Shown piece after piece: positions 1 to 8,566 of a stretch of DNA of 64,000 bases. Every line of letters starts with the position of its first letter. Within the stretch, counting starts at the first letter, position 1. Below the pieces are notes generated by a model. The model saw only the letters and a list, made by a program, of their open reading frames with translations. It did not search any database and was not told where the DNA came from. Origin of the DNA: Sebaldella termitidis ATCC 33386 (GTDB lineage Bacteria > Fusobacteriota > Fusobacteriia > Fusobacteriales > Leptotrichiaceae); contig NC_013517.1 in assembly GCF_000024405.1 (NCBI RefSeq), positions 1,178,001 through 1,242,000 on the forward strand, given 5' to 3'. The translations under genes and the position numbers were made by a program.

Positions 1-2
1 TG

Positions 3-65
3 AACAATTTACTGTATGTAAAAAATCATTTTTTAGATGCAAAAGAAATTGCAGCTGATTATTAG
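3..65 (+). CDS. C-terminal end of an unidentified gene (partial)
   Basis: An open frame runs in from the left edge and stops at TAG 63-65. It codes for about 20 residues ending in KEIAADY. It is followed 35 bases later by a hairpin with a T-rich tail, as expected at the 3' end of a transcription unit. Too little is visible to name the product. Confidence 0.35.
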   Translation, partial: NNLLYVKNHFLDAKEIAADY

Positions 66-99
66 GCAATGAGATTTTTATGCACTAATTTGATAAATA

Positions 100-131
100 A
101 AAGTCCTGTAAGGACTCAGGGCTTTACTTTT
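100..131 (+). terminator. Rho-independent terminator
   Basis: The stem AAAGTCCTG/CAGGGCTTT (one G-U pair) is followed by a T-rich stretch. It closes the gene entering from the left edge. Confidence 0.6.
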
Positions 132-149
132 ACTGCGGAAAATAAAATT

Positions 150-178
150 TTGATATTCCCTTCTTATTATGGTAGTAT
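150..178 (+). promoter_or_regulatory. Sigma-70-type promoter for the flavoprotein gene at 212
   Basis: TTGATA, a 17-nt spacer and TAGTAT lie 34 bases before the ATG of the first complete gene. Confidence 0.5.
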
Positions 179-211
179 GATAAATAAAGAAAAAACCCGG
201 GAGTTGGTAAA

Positions 212-1435
212 ATGTACACAGAAGCAGCAGTTATAGGCGGAGGCGCGGCAGGATTCATGGCTGCGGTTACAGCTAAGGCAAATGGTTTGGATATTATTAT
301 TATGGAAAGAAAAGACAGAGTTTTGAAAAAAGTTTTGGCAACAGGAAACGGAAGATGCAATTATACGAATATCAATGCCGGTATTTCTAATTATTACGGG
401 GAAGACAGAGAATTCGCAAGGGATGTGCTGGAAATATTCGGTCCTGAAAATGCAGTGGATTTTTTTGAGAAACTTGGTATAGTACATAAAATAGAAGAAA
501 ACGGAAAAGTATATCCTTACAGCGGACAGGCTTCAGCTGTGGTAGATGCACTCAGATTTGAAACACAGAGACTGGAAATACCAATTTATACTAATTTTGA
601 TGTTTCCAGAATAAAATATGAAAATTCATTGTTTAAAATTTTTTCAAATGACGGAAACAAAATAATAACATGCAAAAAACTCATTATAGCAGCAGGAGGA
701 TGTTCTTATCCCGAGCTTGGGTCAAATGGGAGCGGGTACAGGCTTGCTGAAATGATGGGGCATAAGTCAACAGAACTTAGGCCTGCACTTGTACAGCTGA
801 AAACAGAAAAAGATCCTGTAAAGGGTCTGCACGGAATAAAAGTAAATGCAAAAATTACGGCGTATTATAAAGGAAAAGAGCTGAATTCCTCTGAAGGAGA
901 ACTTTTGTTTACTGATTACGGCATATCAGGTCCGGTAGTTTTTAATCTGTCATATTTAACAGCTTTATATGACAATCTTATATTCAGGGCTGACTTAATG
1001 CCCGATTATAATATCTGTGATATAGAGAAGATGCTTACTGTAAGAAAAGAAAATCTGAGTCATCTGACAATGGAGGACTTTTTAGTGGGTATGATAAATA
1101 AAAAGTTGGGACAGCTTTTGCTGAAACGATCGGGAATAGAAAAGCTTTCTCTCTCTGTAGAAAAACTTTCTGATGAAAGAATTACCAAAATTGCATTTTT
1201 GATAAAAAATTATGATATAAAAATTCAGGAAACGACAGGTTTCAGGAATGCTCAGGTAACAGCAGGAGGAGTAAAAACAGAGGGAGTAAATCCCAAGACT
1301 ATGGAATCAAAGAAAGTGAAAAATTTATATTTTGCCGGAGAGGTGCTTGATATTTTTGGCGACTGCGGAGGATATAATCTTCAATGGGCATGGGCTTCGG
1401 GCTATCTTGCGGGAAAAAGTGCCGCCGGAAAATAA
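212..1435 (+). CDS. HI0933/BaiN-family NAD(P)/FAD-dependent oxidoreductase
   Basis: This is a 407-residue flavoprotein. The N-terminus carries a dinucleotide-binding GGGAAG loop at about residues 9-14, and residues 45-50 (GNGRCN) form the second motif typical of the HI0933 family. The C-terminus has the family signature AGGVKTEGVNPKTMESK followed by GEVLDIFGDCGGYNLQWAW, which closes the FAD site. Length is normal for the family (about 400). Members are annotated as aminoacetone-oxidase-like or bile-acid reductase-like FAD enzymes; the substrate here is unknown. The ATG is preceded by a GGAG ribosome site. A second, unrelated-length flavoprotein follows 29 bases downstream on the same strand, so the two are probably co-transcribed. 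Confidence 0.85.
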   Translation: MYTEAAVIGGGAAGFMAAVTAKANGLDIIIMERKDRVLKKVLATGNGRCNYTNINAGISNYYGEDREFARDVLEIFGPENAVDFFEKLGIVHKIEENGKVYPYSGQASAVVDALRFETQRLEIPIYTNFDVSRIKYENSLFKIFSNDGNKIITCKKLIIAAGGCSYPELGSNGSGYRLAEMMGHKSTELRPALVQLKTEKDPVKGLHGIKVNAKITAYYKGKELNSSEGELLFTDYGISGPVVFNLSYLTALYDNLIFRADLMPDYNICDIEKMLTVRKENLSHLTMEDFLVGMINKKLGQLLLKRSGIEKLSLSVEKLSDERITKIAFLIKNYDIKIQETTGFRNAQVTAGGVKTEGVNPKTMESKKVKNLYFAGEVLDIFGDCGGYNLQWAWASGYLAGKSAAGK

Positions 1436-1464
1436 ATCTATGAAAAAAGTAAAGGACTTTGGAT

Positions 1465-3051
1465 ATGTTGAGAATAAATAATATAAAAATACCTGTAAAA
1501 CACTCTAAAGAAGATGTATTAAAGCAAGCAGCGGAAATACTGGGAGTAAGAACAGACGAAATAAAGGAATTCAAAATAACGGGACAGTCAATAGATGCAA
1601 GAAATAAGAGTAATATTATATATGTGTATTCTGTGGACATAATGATTCCTGATGAAGACAGATTTTTAGAAAATAAAAATGTAAAAAAAACAGAGACTTT
1701 CATATATAAAACTGAAAAACTATCAAATATACCTGAAAAAAGGCCTGTAGTAGCAGGAAGCGGTCCTGCGGGAATATTTGCCGCGCTTATTCTGGCAGAA
1801 GCGGGACTGAAACCGGTTATACTTGAAAGAGGAAAAAATGTAGATGAAAGAAAAAAAGATGTCTATGACTTTTTTAAAACAGGTATTTTGAATACTGAAT
1901 CAAATGTACAGTTTGGTGAAGGAGGAGCCGGAACATTTTCGGACGGGAAACTTACTACAAATACTCATAATATCAGAATAAAAAAAGTGATAAATGAATT
2001 TATCGAAGCAGGCGGGGGAGAAGAACTTGATTATATGTCTAAGCCTCATGTGGGAACGGACAGATTAATAGGAATACTTAGAAATATAAGGAAAAAAATA
2101 GAAGGTCTCGGCGGAGAATACAGATTCCAGAATAAGCTTACTTCTATAAATCATTCGGACGGCAGACTTCAGGGGATAAAAGTCGCAGGACCGGGCGGAG
2201 AGTATCTGATGGAAACGGATTATCTTATTCTTGCAGTAGGACACAGCGCACGGGATACTTTTTATATGCTTAATGAGAAAAAAATAGAAATGCAGCAAAA
2301 GCCGTTTTCTGTGGGCGTAAGAATAGAGCATAAACAGGATATGATAAATAAAAGCCAGTATGGAAAACTTGCAGACGAGCTTCCGCCGGCAGAATATAAA
2401 ATAAATGTAAAATCATCAAACGGAAGAGGTGTTTATACCTTCTGTATGTGTCCAGGCGGAGTGGTAGTTCCGGCAGCGAGTGAAGACGGCTTTCTTGCGG
2501 TAAACGGAATGAGCTATTATAAAAGAAACAAAGAAAATGCCAATTCAGCAGTGCTTGTAAATGTATATCCTGAAGATTTCCGGGGTGATGACGTACTTGC
2601 AGGAGTAGAATTCCAAAGAAGGCTTGAAAAAAAAGCTTTTGAGCTCGGGGGCGGTAAATATAAAGCACCTGTACAGCTTGTAGGTGATTTTTTGAAAAAT
2701 AAAAAATCTGAAAAACTTGGAAATGTTATTCCAAGCTACAGTATAGGATATAAACTAAGCAACCTGAATGACTGTTTTCCAAAATTTATAGCAGAGTCAC
2801 TTAAAGAAGGAATACGGGAAATGGATAAAAAAATAAGGGGCTTTGCCGGCTTTGATTCTGTAATCACGGCTGTAGAAAGCCGAAGTTCCTCACCTGTGAG
2901 AATATTGCGCGATGAGAAAATGTTTTCCAGTATAAAAGGTCTGATTCCGTGCGGAGAAGGTGCCGGTCATGCTGGCGGTATTATTTCTGCTGCAGTAGAC
3001 GGAATAAAATGTGCTGAAGCCTTGAATAATATAATAAAGGAACAGCAGTAA
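1465..3051 (+). CDS. FAD-dependent dehydrogenase, COG2509 type
   Basis: About 528 residues. An N-terminal alpha/beta domain of roughly 85 residues precedes a Rossmann loop (VVAGSGPAGIFAA, about residues 95-107) and an FSDGKLTT segment typical of the COG2509 'NAD(FAD)-utilizing dehydrogenase' group. The C-terminus has an EGAGHAGGIISAAVDGI motif that completes FAD binding. The ATG at 1465 is chosen over an in-frame TTG at 1459 because AAAGGA at 1451-1456 lies 8 nt from the ATG but only 2 nt from the TTG. The physiological substrate is unknown. It is probably in an operon with the preceding flavoprotein and followed by ywbE. Confidence 0.85.
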   Translation: MLRINNIKIPVKHSKEDVLKQAAEILGVRTDEIKEFKITGQSIDARNKSNIIYVYSVDIMIPDEDRFLENKNVKKTETFIYKTEKLSNIPEKRPVVAGSGPAGIFAALILAEAGLKPVILERGKNVDERKKDVYDFFKTGILNTESNVQFGEGGAGTFSDGKLTTNTHNIRIKKVINEFIEAGGGEELDYMSKPHVGTDRLIGILRNIRKKIEGLGGEYRFQNKLTSINHSDGRLQGIKVAGPGGEYLMETDYLILAVGHSARDTFYMLNEKKIEMQQKPFSVGVRIEHKQDMINKSQYGKLADELPPAEYKINVKSSNGRGVYTFCMCPGGVVVPAASEDGFLAVNGMSYYKRNKENANSAVLVNVYPEDFRGDDVLAGVEFQRRLEKKAFELGGGKYKAPVQLVGDFLKNKKSEKLGNVIPSYSIGYKLSNLNDCFPKFIAESLKEGIREMDKKIRGFAGFDSVITAVESRSSSPVRILRDEKMFSSIKGLIPCGEGAGHAGGIISAAVDGIKCAEALNNIIKEQQ

Positions 3052-3100
3052 ATATTAGCTTGATGAACTAAAAAAATTAAAGAAGATAACTGGAGGAAAA

Positions 3101-3298
3101 ATGAACGGTCAAAATAGAAAAGATATAAAAATAGGAGCTTTGGTAGATATAGTCCTGAAAAAAGATCAGCGTACAGGAAAGCTTACACGGGGACATGTGA
3201 AAAAAATTCTGACAAACAGTCAGTTTCACCCTCACGGAATAAAAGTAATGCTGGAAGAAGAAGATCAGGTTGGTCGTGTGCAGATAATCGCAGAATAA
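3101..3298 (+). CDS. ywbE: YwbE family protein
   Basis: A 65-residue protein matching the YwbE/DUF2196 family in length and pattern: an N-terminal IKIGALVDIVLKKDQRTGKLT segment, then RGHVKKILTNS, then HPHGIKVML and a short acidic C-terminus ending GRVQIIAE. It resembles a small beta-rich KOW-like fold, and the cellular role is not established. A strong GGAGG site precedes the ATG. It follows the COG2509 flavoprotein by 49 bases. Confidence 0.85.
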   Translation: MNGQNRKDIKIGALVDIVLKKDQRTGKLTRGHVKKILTNSQFHPHGIKVMLEEEDQVGRVQIIAE

Positions 3299-3437
3299 AT
3301 ATAAGAAAATGAGCTGATTAATTAAACTGAAAAAAAATCAAAAAAAATAATGAAAACAATAGTGTTGTGATATAATATAAAAGATACAGACAAGAAAGTA
3401 CATGTATGAAATCTTATTATAGTATAAGGAGGAACAA

Positions 3438-4007
3438 ATGAACAAGAAAATATGTATATTAGCGGGAATAGCAATGCTTGCATTTTCTGCACAAGGTCTG
3501 GCAGCAGTAAAATCTACCAAATCTACTAAAACTACCAAGACAGTAAAAACAGAAGCAAAAACTAAAGCTGAAAAGCCGGTTTTGGTAAAGATGTCAATGG
3601 ATAATTGGTTTGGATTACCCGCGGATAAATTGAGATTACAGGTAAAAGGAACAAAAGATGTTTTTATAACTGATGATAATGGAAAACAAGTTCTTGCAGG
3701 ACTTGAGAAGAGAGAGACATGGTTTGGGATGAGCGGAGATGCTTTTTATTCACTGGCTGACGGCGAATCACCAAGCGGATGGGATGCAGGAGAGCTTCAG
3801 TCTATAATCATTACATATAAAAACGGATACTATAATACAGTAGTAAAGAATGTAGAAAAACAGCTGAAAACTGCCCCTGTTTCAAATGAGACTTCAAGCG
3901 GATACGAGACGATCTCGGAAGCAGTATTTACAAGCGGGAAACTTCGGTATGAAGTAAAAGAATATTTAGACAATGTAAAGGTAGAAATAGAATATAATGC
4001 AAATTAG
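3438..4007 (+). CDS. Secreted protein of unknown function
   Basis: 189 residues with a clear signal peptide (lysines, then a hydrophobic core to about residue 23, cleavage near GLAA). A low-complexity Lys/Thr-rich linker follows (residues 24-46; repeats of KSTK/KTTK), then a globular domain rich in Tyr, Glu and Asn. No motif that I recognise. The linker suggests a periplasmic or surface protein spaced from a membrane or wall. It has its own AAGGAGG ribosome site, a TATAAT-like -10 near 3370, and a terminator directly after the stop, so it is likely monocistronic. Confidence 0.6.
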   Translation: MNKKICILAGIAMLAFSAQGLAAVKSTKSTKTTKTVKTEAKTKAEKPVLVKMSMDNWFGLPADKLRLQVKGTKDVFITDDNGKQVLAGLEKRETWFGMSGDAFYSLADGESPSGWDAGELQSIIITYKNGYYNTVVKNVEKQLKTAPVSNETSSGYETISEAVFTSGKLRYEVKEYLDNVKVEIEYNAN

Positions 4008-4015
4008 TAATTAAT

Positions 4016-4045
4016 GCCGTACCGTTTTTGGTATGGCTTTATTTT
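4016..4045 (+). terminator. Rho-independent terminator
   Basis: The stem GCCGTACC/GGTATGGC with a six-base loop is followed by TTTATTTT, immediately after the secreted-protein gene. Confidence 0.7.
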
Positions 4046-4075
4046 AATAAATATTTACAGGAAAAGGAGCATAAT

Positions 4076-4582
4076 ATGAAAATGAGACATGCAAAAAATG
4101 AAGATCTGGACAAAATAATGAAAATTATTGACGAAACAGTAAAAGAAATGAATGAAAACGGGAATTTTCAGTGGGACGAATCATATCCAAACAGAGAAGT
4201 TTTTATAAATGATATAAAAGAGGGGACACTTTATGCTGCGGTAAATGACCGTGATGAAGTAATAGGAATCAGTGTTGCCAATTTTGATTCTTTTGAAGAA
4301 TATGATAATTTGGAATGGAAATCTCAAAAAAGTGATTATGTGATACATAGACTGGCTGTAGATAATGTATACAGAAATGAAGGAGTAGCGGCTTTTTTAA
4401 TGGAGAATATAGAAAAGGAAATTATTAAAAAAGGAAAATGTTACATGAGAACTGATACAAATTCTAAAAATATAAAAGCACAAAGATTTTTTGAAAAAGT
4501 GGGATATAAATTTGTCGGCGAAATAAAAGTTCCAAGATTAAAAGATACTTTTTTCTGCTATGAAAAGAGGCTTTGTGATTAA
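4076..4582 (+). CDS. GNAT family N-acetyltransferase
   Basis: 168 residues with a GNAT fold. It begins with MRHAKNEDLDKIMKII, the usual beta1-alpha1 start, contains the YVIHRLAVDNVYRNEGVAAFLM acetyl-CoA site (an R/N-x-x-G-V/I-A variant of motif A), and has a late NSKNIKAQRFFEKVGYKFVG segment, the classic 'N..A..FYek.GF' motif. The amino-group acceptor is unknown. The ATG at 4076 is preceded by AAAAGGAG; the frame stays open upstream but has no ribosome site there. It stands alone between a terminator and the tpx promoter. Confidence 0.8.
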   Translation: MKMRHAKNEDLDKIMKIIDETVKEMNENGNFQWDESYPNREVFINDIKEGTLYAAVNDRDEVIGISVANFDSFEEYDNLEWKSQKSDYVIHRLAVDNVYRNEGVAAFLMENIEKEIIKKGKCYMRTDTNSKNIKAQRFFEKVGYKFVGEIKVPRLKDTFFCYEKRLCD

Positions 4583-4619
4583 TAAAAAAGTTAATATTTT
4601 ATTTTTAATTTTTTTATGC

Positions 4620-4646
4620 TAGAATATATTTGAGTATTCAAATATA
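4620..4646 (+). promoter_or_regulatory. tpx extended -10 and overlapping 22-bp dyad operator
   Basis: An extended -10 (TGCTAGAAT, hexamer at 4620-4625) runs directly into a near-perfect dyad, TATATTTGA-GTAT-TCAAATATA (4625-4646). The dyad would cover the transcription start. This placement is typical of a repressor site, and the identity of the regulator is unknown. Confidence 0.5.
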
Positions 4647-4683
4647 AAATGATTATAAGATTTTTAAAATAGGAGGAATTAAG

Positions 4684-5199
4684 ATGTTAGAAAGAAAAGG
4701 TATCGTAACATTTAAAGGAAATCCGGTAACACTAGTGGGTGAGGAAGTAAAGCCCGGAGATAAGGCTCCAGATTTTACAGCCTTAAAAACAGATCTGTCT
4801 GAATTAAAATTAAGTGATTATAAAGGAAGAGTCGTTATATTGACATCGTTTCCATCTGTGGACACAAGTGTGTGTGCATTGCAGGCAAAAAGATTTAACG
4901 AAGAAGCAGGAAAGCTGAAAGATGATGTTTCTGTTATTACGATTTCTGTTGATCTGCCTTTTGCACTTGGAAGATTTTGTGCAGCTGAGGGAATAGAAAA
5001 TGAAGTGACTGTTTCAGATCACAGAGATTTGGATTTTGGTTATAAATATGGCTTCGTGGTAAAGGAATTAAGACTCCTTGAACGTGGAATAGTAGTAATA
5101 GATAAAGATGGAATAATAAGACATGTAGAGTATTGTAAAGAAATAGCAGAGCATCCTGATTATGATAAAGCTCTGGAAATAACAAAAAGCTTAATATAA
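4684..5199 (+). CDS. tpx: Thiol peroxidase Tpx (atypical 2-Cys peroxiredoxin)
   Basis: 171 residues, normal for Tpx. It starts with the family's RKGIVTFKGNPVTLVG segment. The peroxidatic cysteine sits in PSVDTSVCALQ at about residue 60, and the resolving cysteine in GRFCAAEG at about residue 98. Tpx reduces H2O2 and alkyl peroxides with thioredoxin as donor, probably in the cytoplasm or periplasmic side; no signal peptide is seen, so cytoplasmic. It is flanked by its own promoter with a dyad operator and by a terminator, so it is monocistronic. With AhpC at 28 kb it gives this anaerobe two peroxidases. Confidence 0.92.
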   Translation: MLERKGIVTFKGNPVTLVGEEVKPGDKAPDFTALKTDLSELKLSDYKGRVVILTSFPSVDTSVCALQAKRFNEEAGKLKDDVSVITISVDLPFALGRFCAAEGIENEVTVSDHRDLDFGYKYGFVVKELRLLERGIVVIDKDGIIRHVEYCKEIAEHPDYDKALEITKSLI

Positions 5200-5206
5200 G
5201 CAAAGG

Positions 5207-5230
5207 AAACCCGGGATTCCGGGTTTTTTA
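5207..5230 (+). terminator. Rho-independent terminator of tpx
   Basis: The stem AAACCCGG/CCGGGTTT with a four-base loop is followed by a T run. Confidence 0.8.
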
Positions 5231-5472
5231 TATGCAATTAAAATCATATATTACAATAAAAATAAATTTAAAAAAGATTAGTTAAATATAATTTATTTAT
5301 TTGTTTTTTCGTAAAATAGCCAGTGAAAATACTTAGAGGCAAATAATCATATAAAAACTTAAACATCATCTAACAATAATAAATATTGAATTCATAAATG
5401 AAATAAAATAATGAATTATTGTAGTAAAAATATATTGTTATTTTGTACGTACATTTGTTTGTAAAAATAATG

Positions 5473-5501
5473 TTGACATCAATGAAAATAAATTATATAA
5501 T
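5473..5501 (+). promoter_or_regulatory. Consensus sigma-70 promoter of the autotransporter gene
   Basis: TTGACA, exactly 17 nt, then TATAAT: both hexamers are perfect. The predicted start near 5508 gives a leader of about 145 nt. The rest of the 5231-5653 gap is AT-rich with no other gene visible. Confidence 0.75.
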
Positions 5502-5582
5502 AACTCACATGATAAGAAAAGAAATATGTAATTATTACAAATCGAAACAAAATATATTTTAGAAAATGACTCCTTATTCAAA

Positions 5583-5628
5583 ATTGGATACAAGAAGAAA
5601 CACACGACTCTAGTTTCTTGTATCTAAT
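5583..5628 (+). promoter_or_regulatory. Stable hairpin in the autotransporter mRNA leader
   Basis: GATACAAG (5587-5594) pairs with CTTGTATC (5617-5624) and AAAC with GTTT, with a 3-nt bulge, and pairing extends by four base pairs outward. It ends about 10 nt before the AGAGGAGG ribosome site and has no T tail, so it is not a terminator. It could stabilise the mRNA or tune translation. Confidence 0.5.
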
Positions 5629-5653
5629 ATTAATGAATAGAGGAGGAACAACA

Positions 5654-8401
5654 ATGAATAAGAAAATTATGTTTATTATAACTTTGGCAACAGCTTTGGT
5701 AAGCTGTTCGAGCTCTGGCGGGGGCGAAGGAAACAGTGGCGGAGGAGGAACTGCAACACCGACTCCGATTGATGTGACTAGAGATATTCCTTTTAATCAA
5801 GAAGATCCGCATAGTGCAAAAGAAGCTAAAGTAAATAAAATAGATGGTACTGGAGTTACAGTTGGTGTAGTAGATAGTAACTTTGATGTCAATAATATCG
5901 AATTCAGAGATTCAAACGGTAAAAGCCGTATAACAAAAGACAATAAATATGCCGGAAGTACAAATATACACGGAAGCCTTGTATCGGAAATAATAGGCGG
6001 GAATACAATAGGTGTAGCTCCAAAAGTACAAATCAGGGGTGAAGCAGCAGGGACTATATGTTCTGATGGAAGTAACAGCTGTATAGTAGTGCAGAGAGGT
6101 ATGTATGATAATTTATATAATAACGGTGTAAGAATATACAACCAATCATTCGGAGTAGCATCAAGAACAATAAAAACAGCTACAAAAGCTGATATGCCCT
6201 TGTCAGATCCGGTAATAGCTTTTTACAGAGATAAGGCATCAACAGACAGCCTGTTTATCTGGGCAGCAGGTAATTCGGGGAAAGACGAGGTTTCGGCAGA
6301 AGCAGGACTTCCATACTTTTATCCGGAGATGCAAAAAGGATGGATAGCAGTTATGGCTGTAAATTCTGCTGACGGAACTCCAAGCGATTATTCAAATAAA
6401 TGCGGTATAGCACAGAATTGGTGTATAGCAGCAGTTGGTGATTATGACTTTAATGTAAGAAATGTTTCAGGAATGGGGACTTCATTTGCAGCACCGGTAG
6501 TAACAGGAACAGCAGCTCTGGTTCAGCAAAAATATCCGTGGATGAACGGAGACCTTATAAGACAGACAATCCTATCTACAGCCACTGATAAAGGTGCGAA
6601 AGGTGTAGATGCAGTATATGGCTGGGGACTTCTGAATATAAGCAAAGCAGTAAAAGGACCTGCACTTTTTGATAAAAGACTTGCATTAGGTGATTATGTC
6701 AATGTAGCATTTGATAATACTACTTCCACATTTGAAAATGATATATCAGGAGATGCGGGACTTATAAAAGCAGGGACAGGAAAATTAATACTCAGCGGGA
6801 AAAATACATATACAGGGAAAAACGTAGTAAACGGCGGAGTACTGGAAGTAAACGGACAGGTAGTATCGGAAGTAGATGTACAGTCTGGAGGAACTCTGTC
6901 AAGCAACGGAGGATACATAAATAATAATGTGGTTAATAACGGAGGAACTGTCAGCAGTATAGGTCAGGGAATGAATATACAGGGAAATTATACTTCTACT
7001 CCTGAAGGTGTAATAGTAAGTACAGCAGGAGCAACAATAAATGTGGGCGGAACAGCAGATTTAAATAATTCTATTTTAAGAGTAACAGCTCCTAAAGATG
7101 ATGATAATAATCCAGTATACATAAGTAAAGAAGTGATAACAGAAAATGTAGTAAATGCAGCAAACGGAGTAACAAGCACATTTGGAAAAGTGGAAACACC
7201 TGTATTTCTTCAATCAGACGTTATATACGGAAATGACGGAGTAAAATTAAGTGTAGCAAGAAGAGATATAGCAGAATATGCTGATGAAGCTTATAATTCA
7301 GATGCAACAAGAAATAATTCATCACAAAATCTGGAACAGGTTTTGACAGCACTGGACAATAATAAAGGAAGCGATGAGTTTAGAACAAAAATAGCAATGC
7401 TGCAGCAGTCGTCATCATCAGATCTGGCAGCAACACTGGACAGTTTATCAGGACAGATTTATGCTTCGGCACAGGCATTAACATTTCAACAGTCGCAGGC
7501 AGTGAACAGAGACCTTACAAACAGACTGGTAATGCTTGGAAGCATGGAAAATAAGGCAGATATAGCAGGTCTATGGTTCAGCGGCATAGCATCTACAGGA
7601 AAACTAAAAGAATCGGGTTATGCTTCGGCGGATACAACATCATACGGCGGACAGGTAGGAATAGATAAGAATATAAATGACAGTACAATATTAGGTATAG
7701 CACTTTCTTACTCAGATGCAGAAGCAGATTTTGACCGATACGGAGGAAAATCAAAAAGCCAGAACTTTGGAGTATCACTTTACGGAAGATACGGTCAGAA
7801 AGAAGACAAATTCTATGTATTGGGAAGATTGGGAGTAGGAATTGTATCAAGTGATGTAGACAGAGAAGTAGTAACAGGAGTACAGAGTGAAAATGTATCA
7901 ATAAATCATGATGATTATGTATATTCAGGATATGGTGAAACAGGTTATAAATTCAAATTGGCGAAAAACTTTAACTTAACACCGTTTGCAGGAATATCGT
8001 ATGATTCAGTAAAAAGAGGAAGCTTTTCAGAAGACGGAAGCCTTTTGGGACTCGAAGCAGACAGCAAGACATATGATCAGACATCAGGTTCTATAGGTCT
8101 GAGAGGAGAATATGACTTTGAATGGATAGGCGGAAAAAGTACAATATTAGGATATGCATCATGGCAGAAAGCATTTAATGATGAAGATCTAAGTTTTGAG
8201 GCATCATATGTAGGACTGCCGTCAGAGAAATTCACAGTAGAGGGTATAGGACTTCCCGGAGATTCAGTATGGACAGGTGTGGGAGTAAGTACAGAAGTAA
8301 ATGACAGATGGGCATGGTATGCAAACTATGATATGCAGATAAGTGACTCTGACATTTCAAACAATGTATTTTCAGCCGGGTTCAGATATAATATAAAATA
8401 A
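5654..8401 (+). CDS. Subtilase autotransporter with lipoprotein signal (NalP-like)
   Basis: 915 residues. The ATG at 5654 is chosen because AGAGGAGG lies 7 nt upstream. Residues 1-18 form a lipoprotein signal ending LVSC, with Cys18 as the likely acylation site, followed by a Ser/Gly-rich tether. A peptidase S8 domain follows with the triad Asp74 (VVDSNFD), His106 (IHGSLV) and Ser277 (GMGTSFAAP). After about residue 370 there is an autotransporter-associated beta-strand repeat (TGKLILSGKNTYTG, then VLEVNG), a passenger stalk, and from about residue 640 a C-terminal 12-strand-type translocator barrel. The last residues are FRYNIK, so the terminal aromatic of the usual beta signal is displaced. 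Neisserial NalP has the same lipoprotein plus subtilase plus barrel plan. A role in shedding surface proteins is inferred. Confidence 0.88.
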   Translation: MNKKIMFIITLATALVSCSSSGGGEGNSGGGGTATPTPIDVTRDIPFNQEDPHSAKEAKVNKIDGTGVTVGVVDSNFDVNNIEFRDSNGKSRITKDNKYAGSTNIHGSLVSEIIGGNTIGVAPKVQIRGEAAGTICSDGSNSCIVVQRGMYDNLYNNGVRIYNQSFGVASRTIKTATKADMPLSDPVIAFYRDKASTDSLFIWAAGNSGKDEVSAEAGLPYFYPEMQKGWIAVMAVNSADGTPSDYSNKCGIAQNWCIAAVGDYDFNVRNVSGMGTSFAAPVVTGTAALVQQKYPWMNGDLIRQTILSTATDKGAKGVDAVYGWGLLNISKAVKGPALFDKRLALGDYVNVAFDNTTSTFENDISGDAGLIKAGTGKLILSGKNTYTGKNVVNGGVLEVNGQVVSEVDVQSGGTLSSNGGYINNNVVNNGGTVSSIGQGMNIQGNYTSTPEGVIVSTAGATINVGGTADLNNSILRVTAPKDDDNNPVYISKEVITENVVNAANGVTSTFGKVETPVFLQSDVIYGNDGVKLSVARRDIAEYADEAYNSDATRNNSSQNLEQVLTALDNNKGSDEFRTKIAMLQQSSSSDLAATLDSLSGQIYASAQALTFQQSQAVNRDLTNRLVMLGSMENKADIAGLWFSGIASTGKLKESGYASADTTSYGGQVGIDKNINDSTILGIALSYSDAEADFDRYGGKSKSQNFGVSLYGRYGQKEDKFYVLGRLGVGIVSSDVDREVVTGVQSENVSINHDDYVYSGYGETGYKFKLAKNFNLTPFAGISYDSVKRGSFSEDGSLLGLEADSKTYDQTSGSIGLRGEYDFEWIGGKSTILGYASWQKAFNDEDLSFEASYVGLPSEKFTVEGIGLPGDSVWTGVGVSTEVNDRWAWYANYDMQISDSDISNNVFSAGFRYNIK

Positions 8402-8440
8402 AAAACGAAAGGTATAAAAAAATAATGAATATAATAAGCT

Positions 8441-8489
8441 AAGGTGTGCTGATATAAGAAGAATAACAGCACACCTTCTTATATTTTTG
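8441..8489 (+). terminator. Rho-independent terminator of the autotransporter gene
   Basis: The perfect 10-bp stem AAGGTGTGCT/AGCACACCTT is followed by CTTATATTTTT. Confidence 0.8.
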
Positions 8490-8501
8490 GAAAAATAAAA
8501 A

Positions 8502-8537
8502 GGAAATATTAAATAAAAATATTTCCGATTTTTTATA
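8502..8537. terminator. Second, probably bidirectional terminator hairpin
   Basis: The stem GGAAATATT/AATATTTCC is flanked by an A run on the left and a T run on the right. It can serve both the autotransporter gene and the converging phosphatase gene. Confidence 0.55.
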
Positions 8538-8566
8538 TTAAAGCATAAAAAAATTCTTTCATTAGC

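Noticed and set aside
1459-1464. TTG start for the COG2509 flavoprotein
   Set aside because: The ribosome site is only two bases away; the ATG at 1465 has correct spacing.
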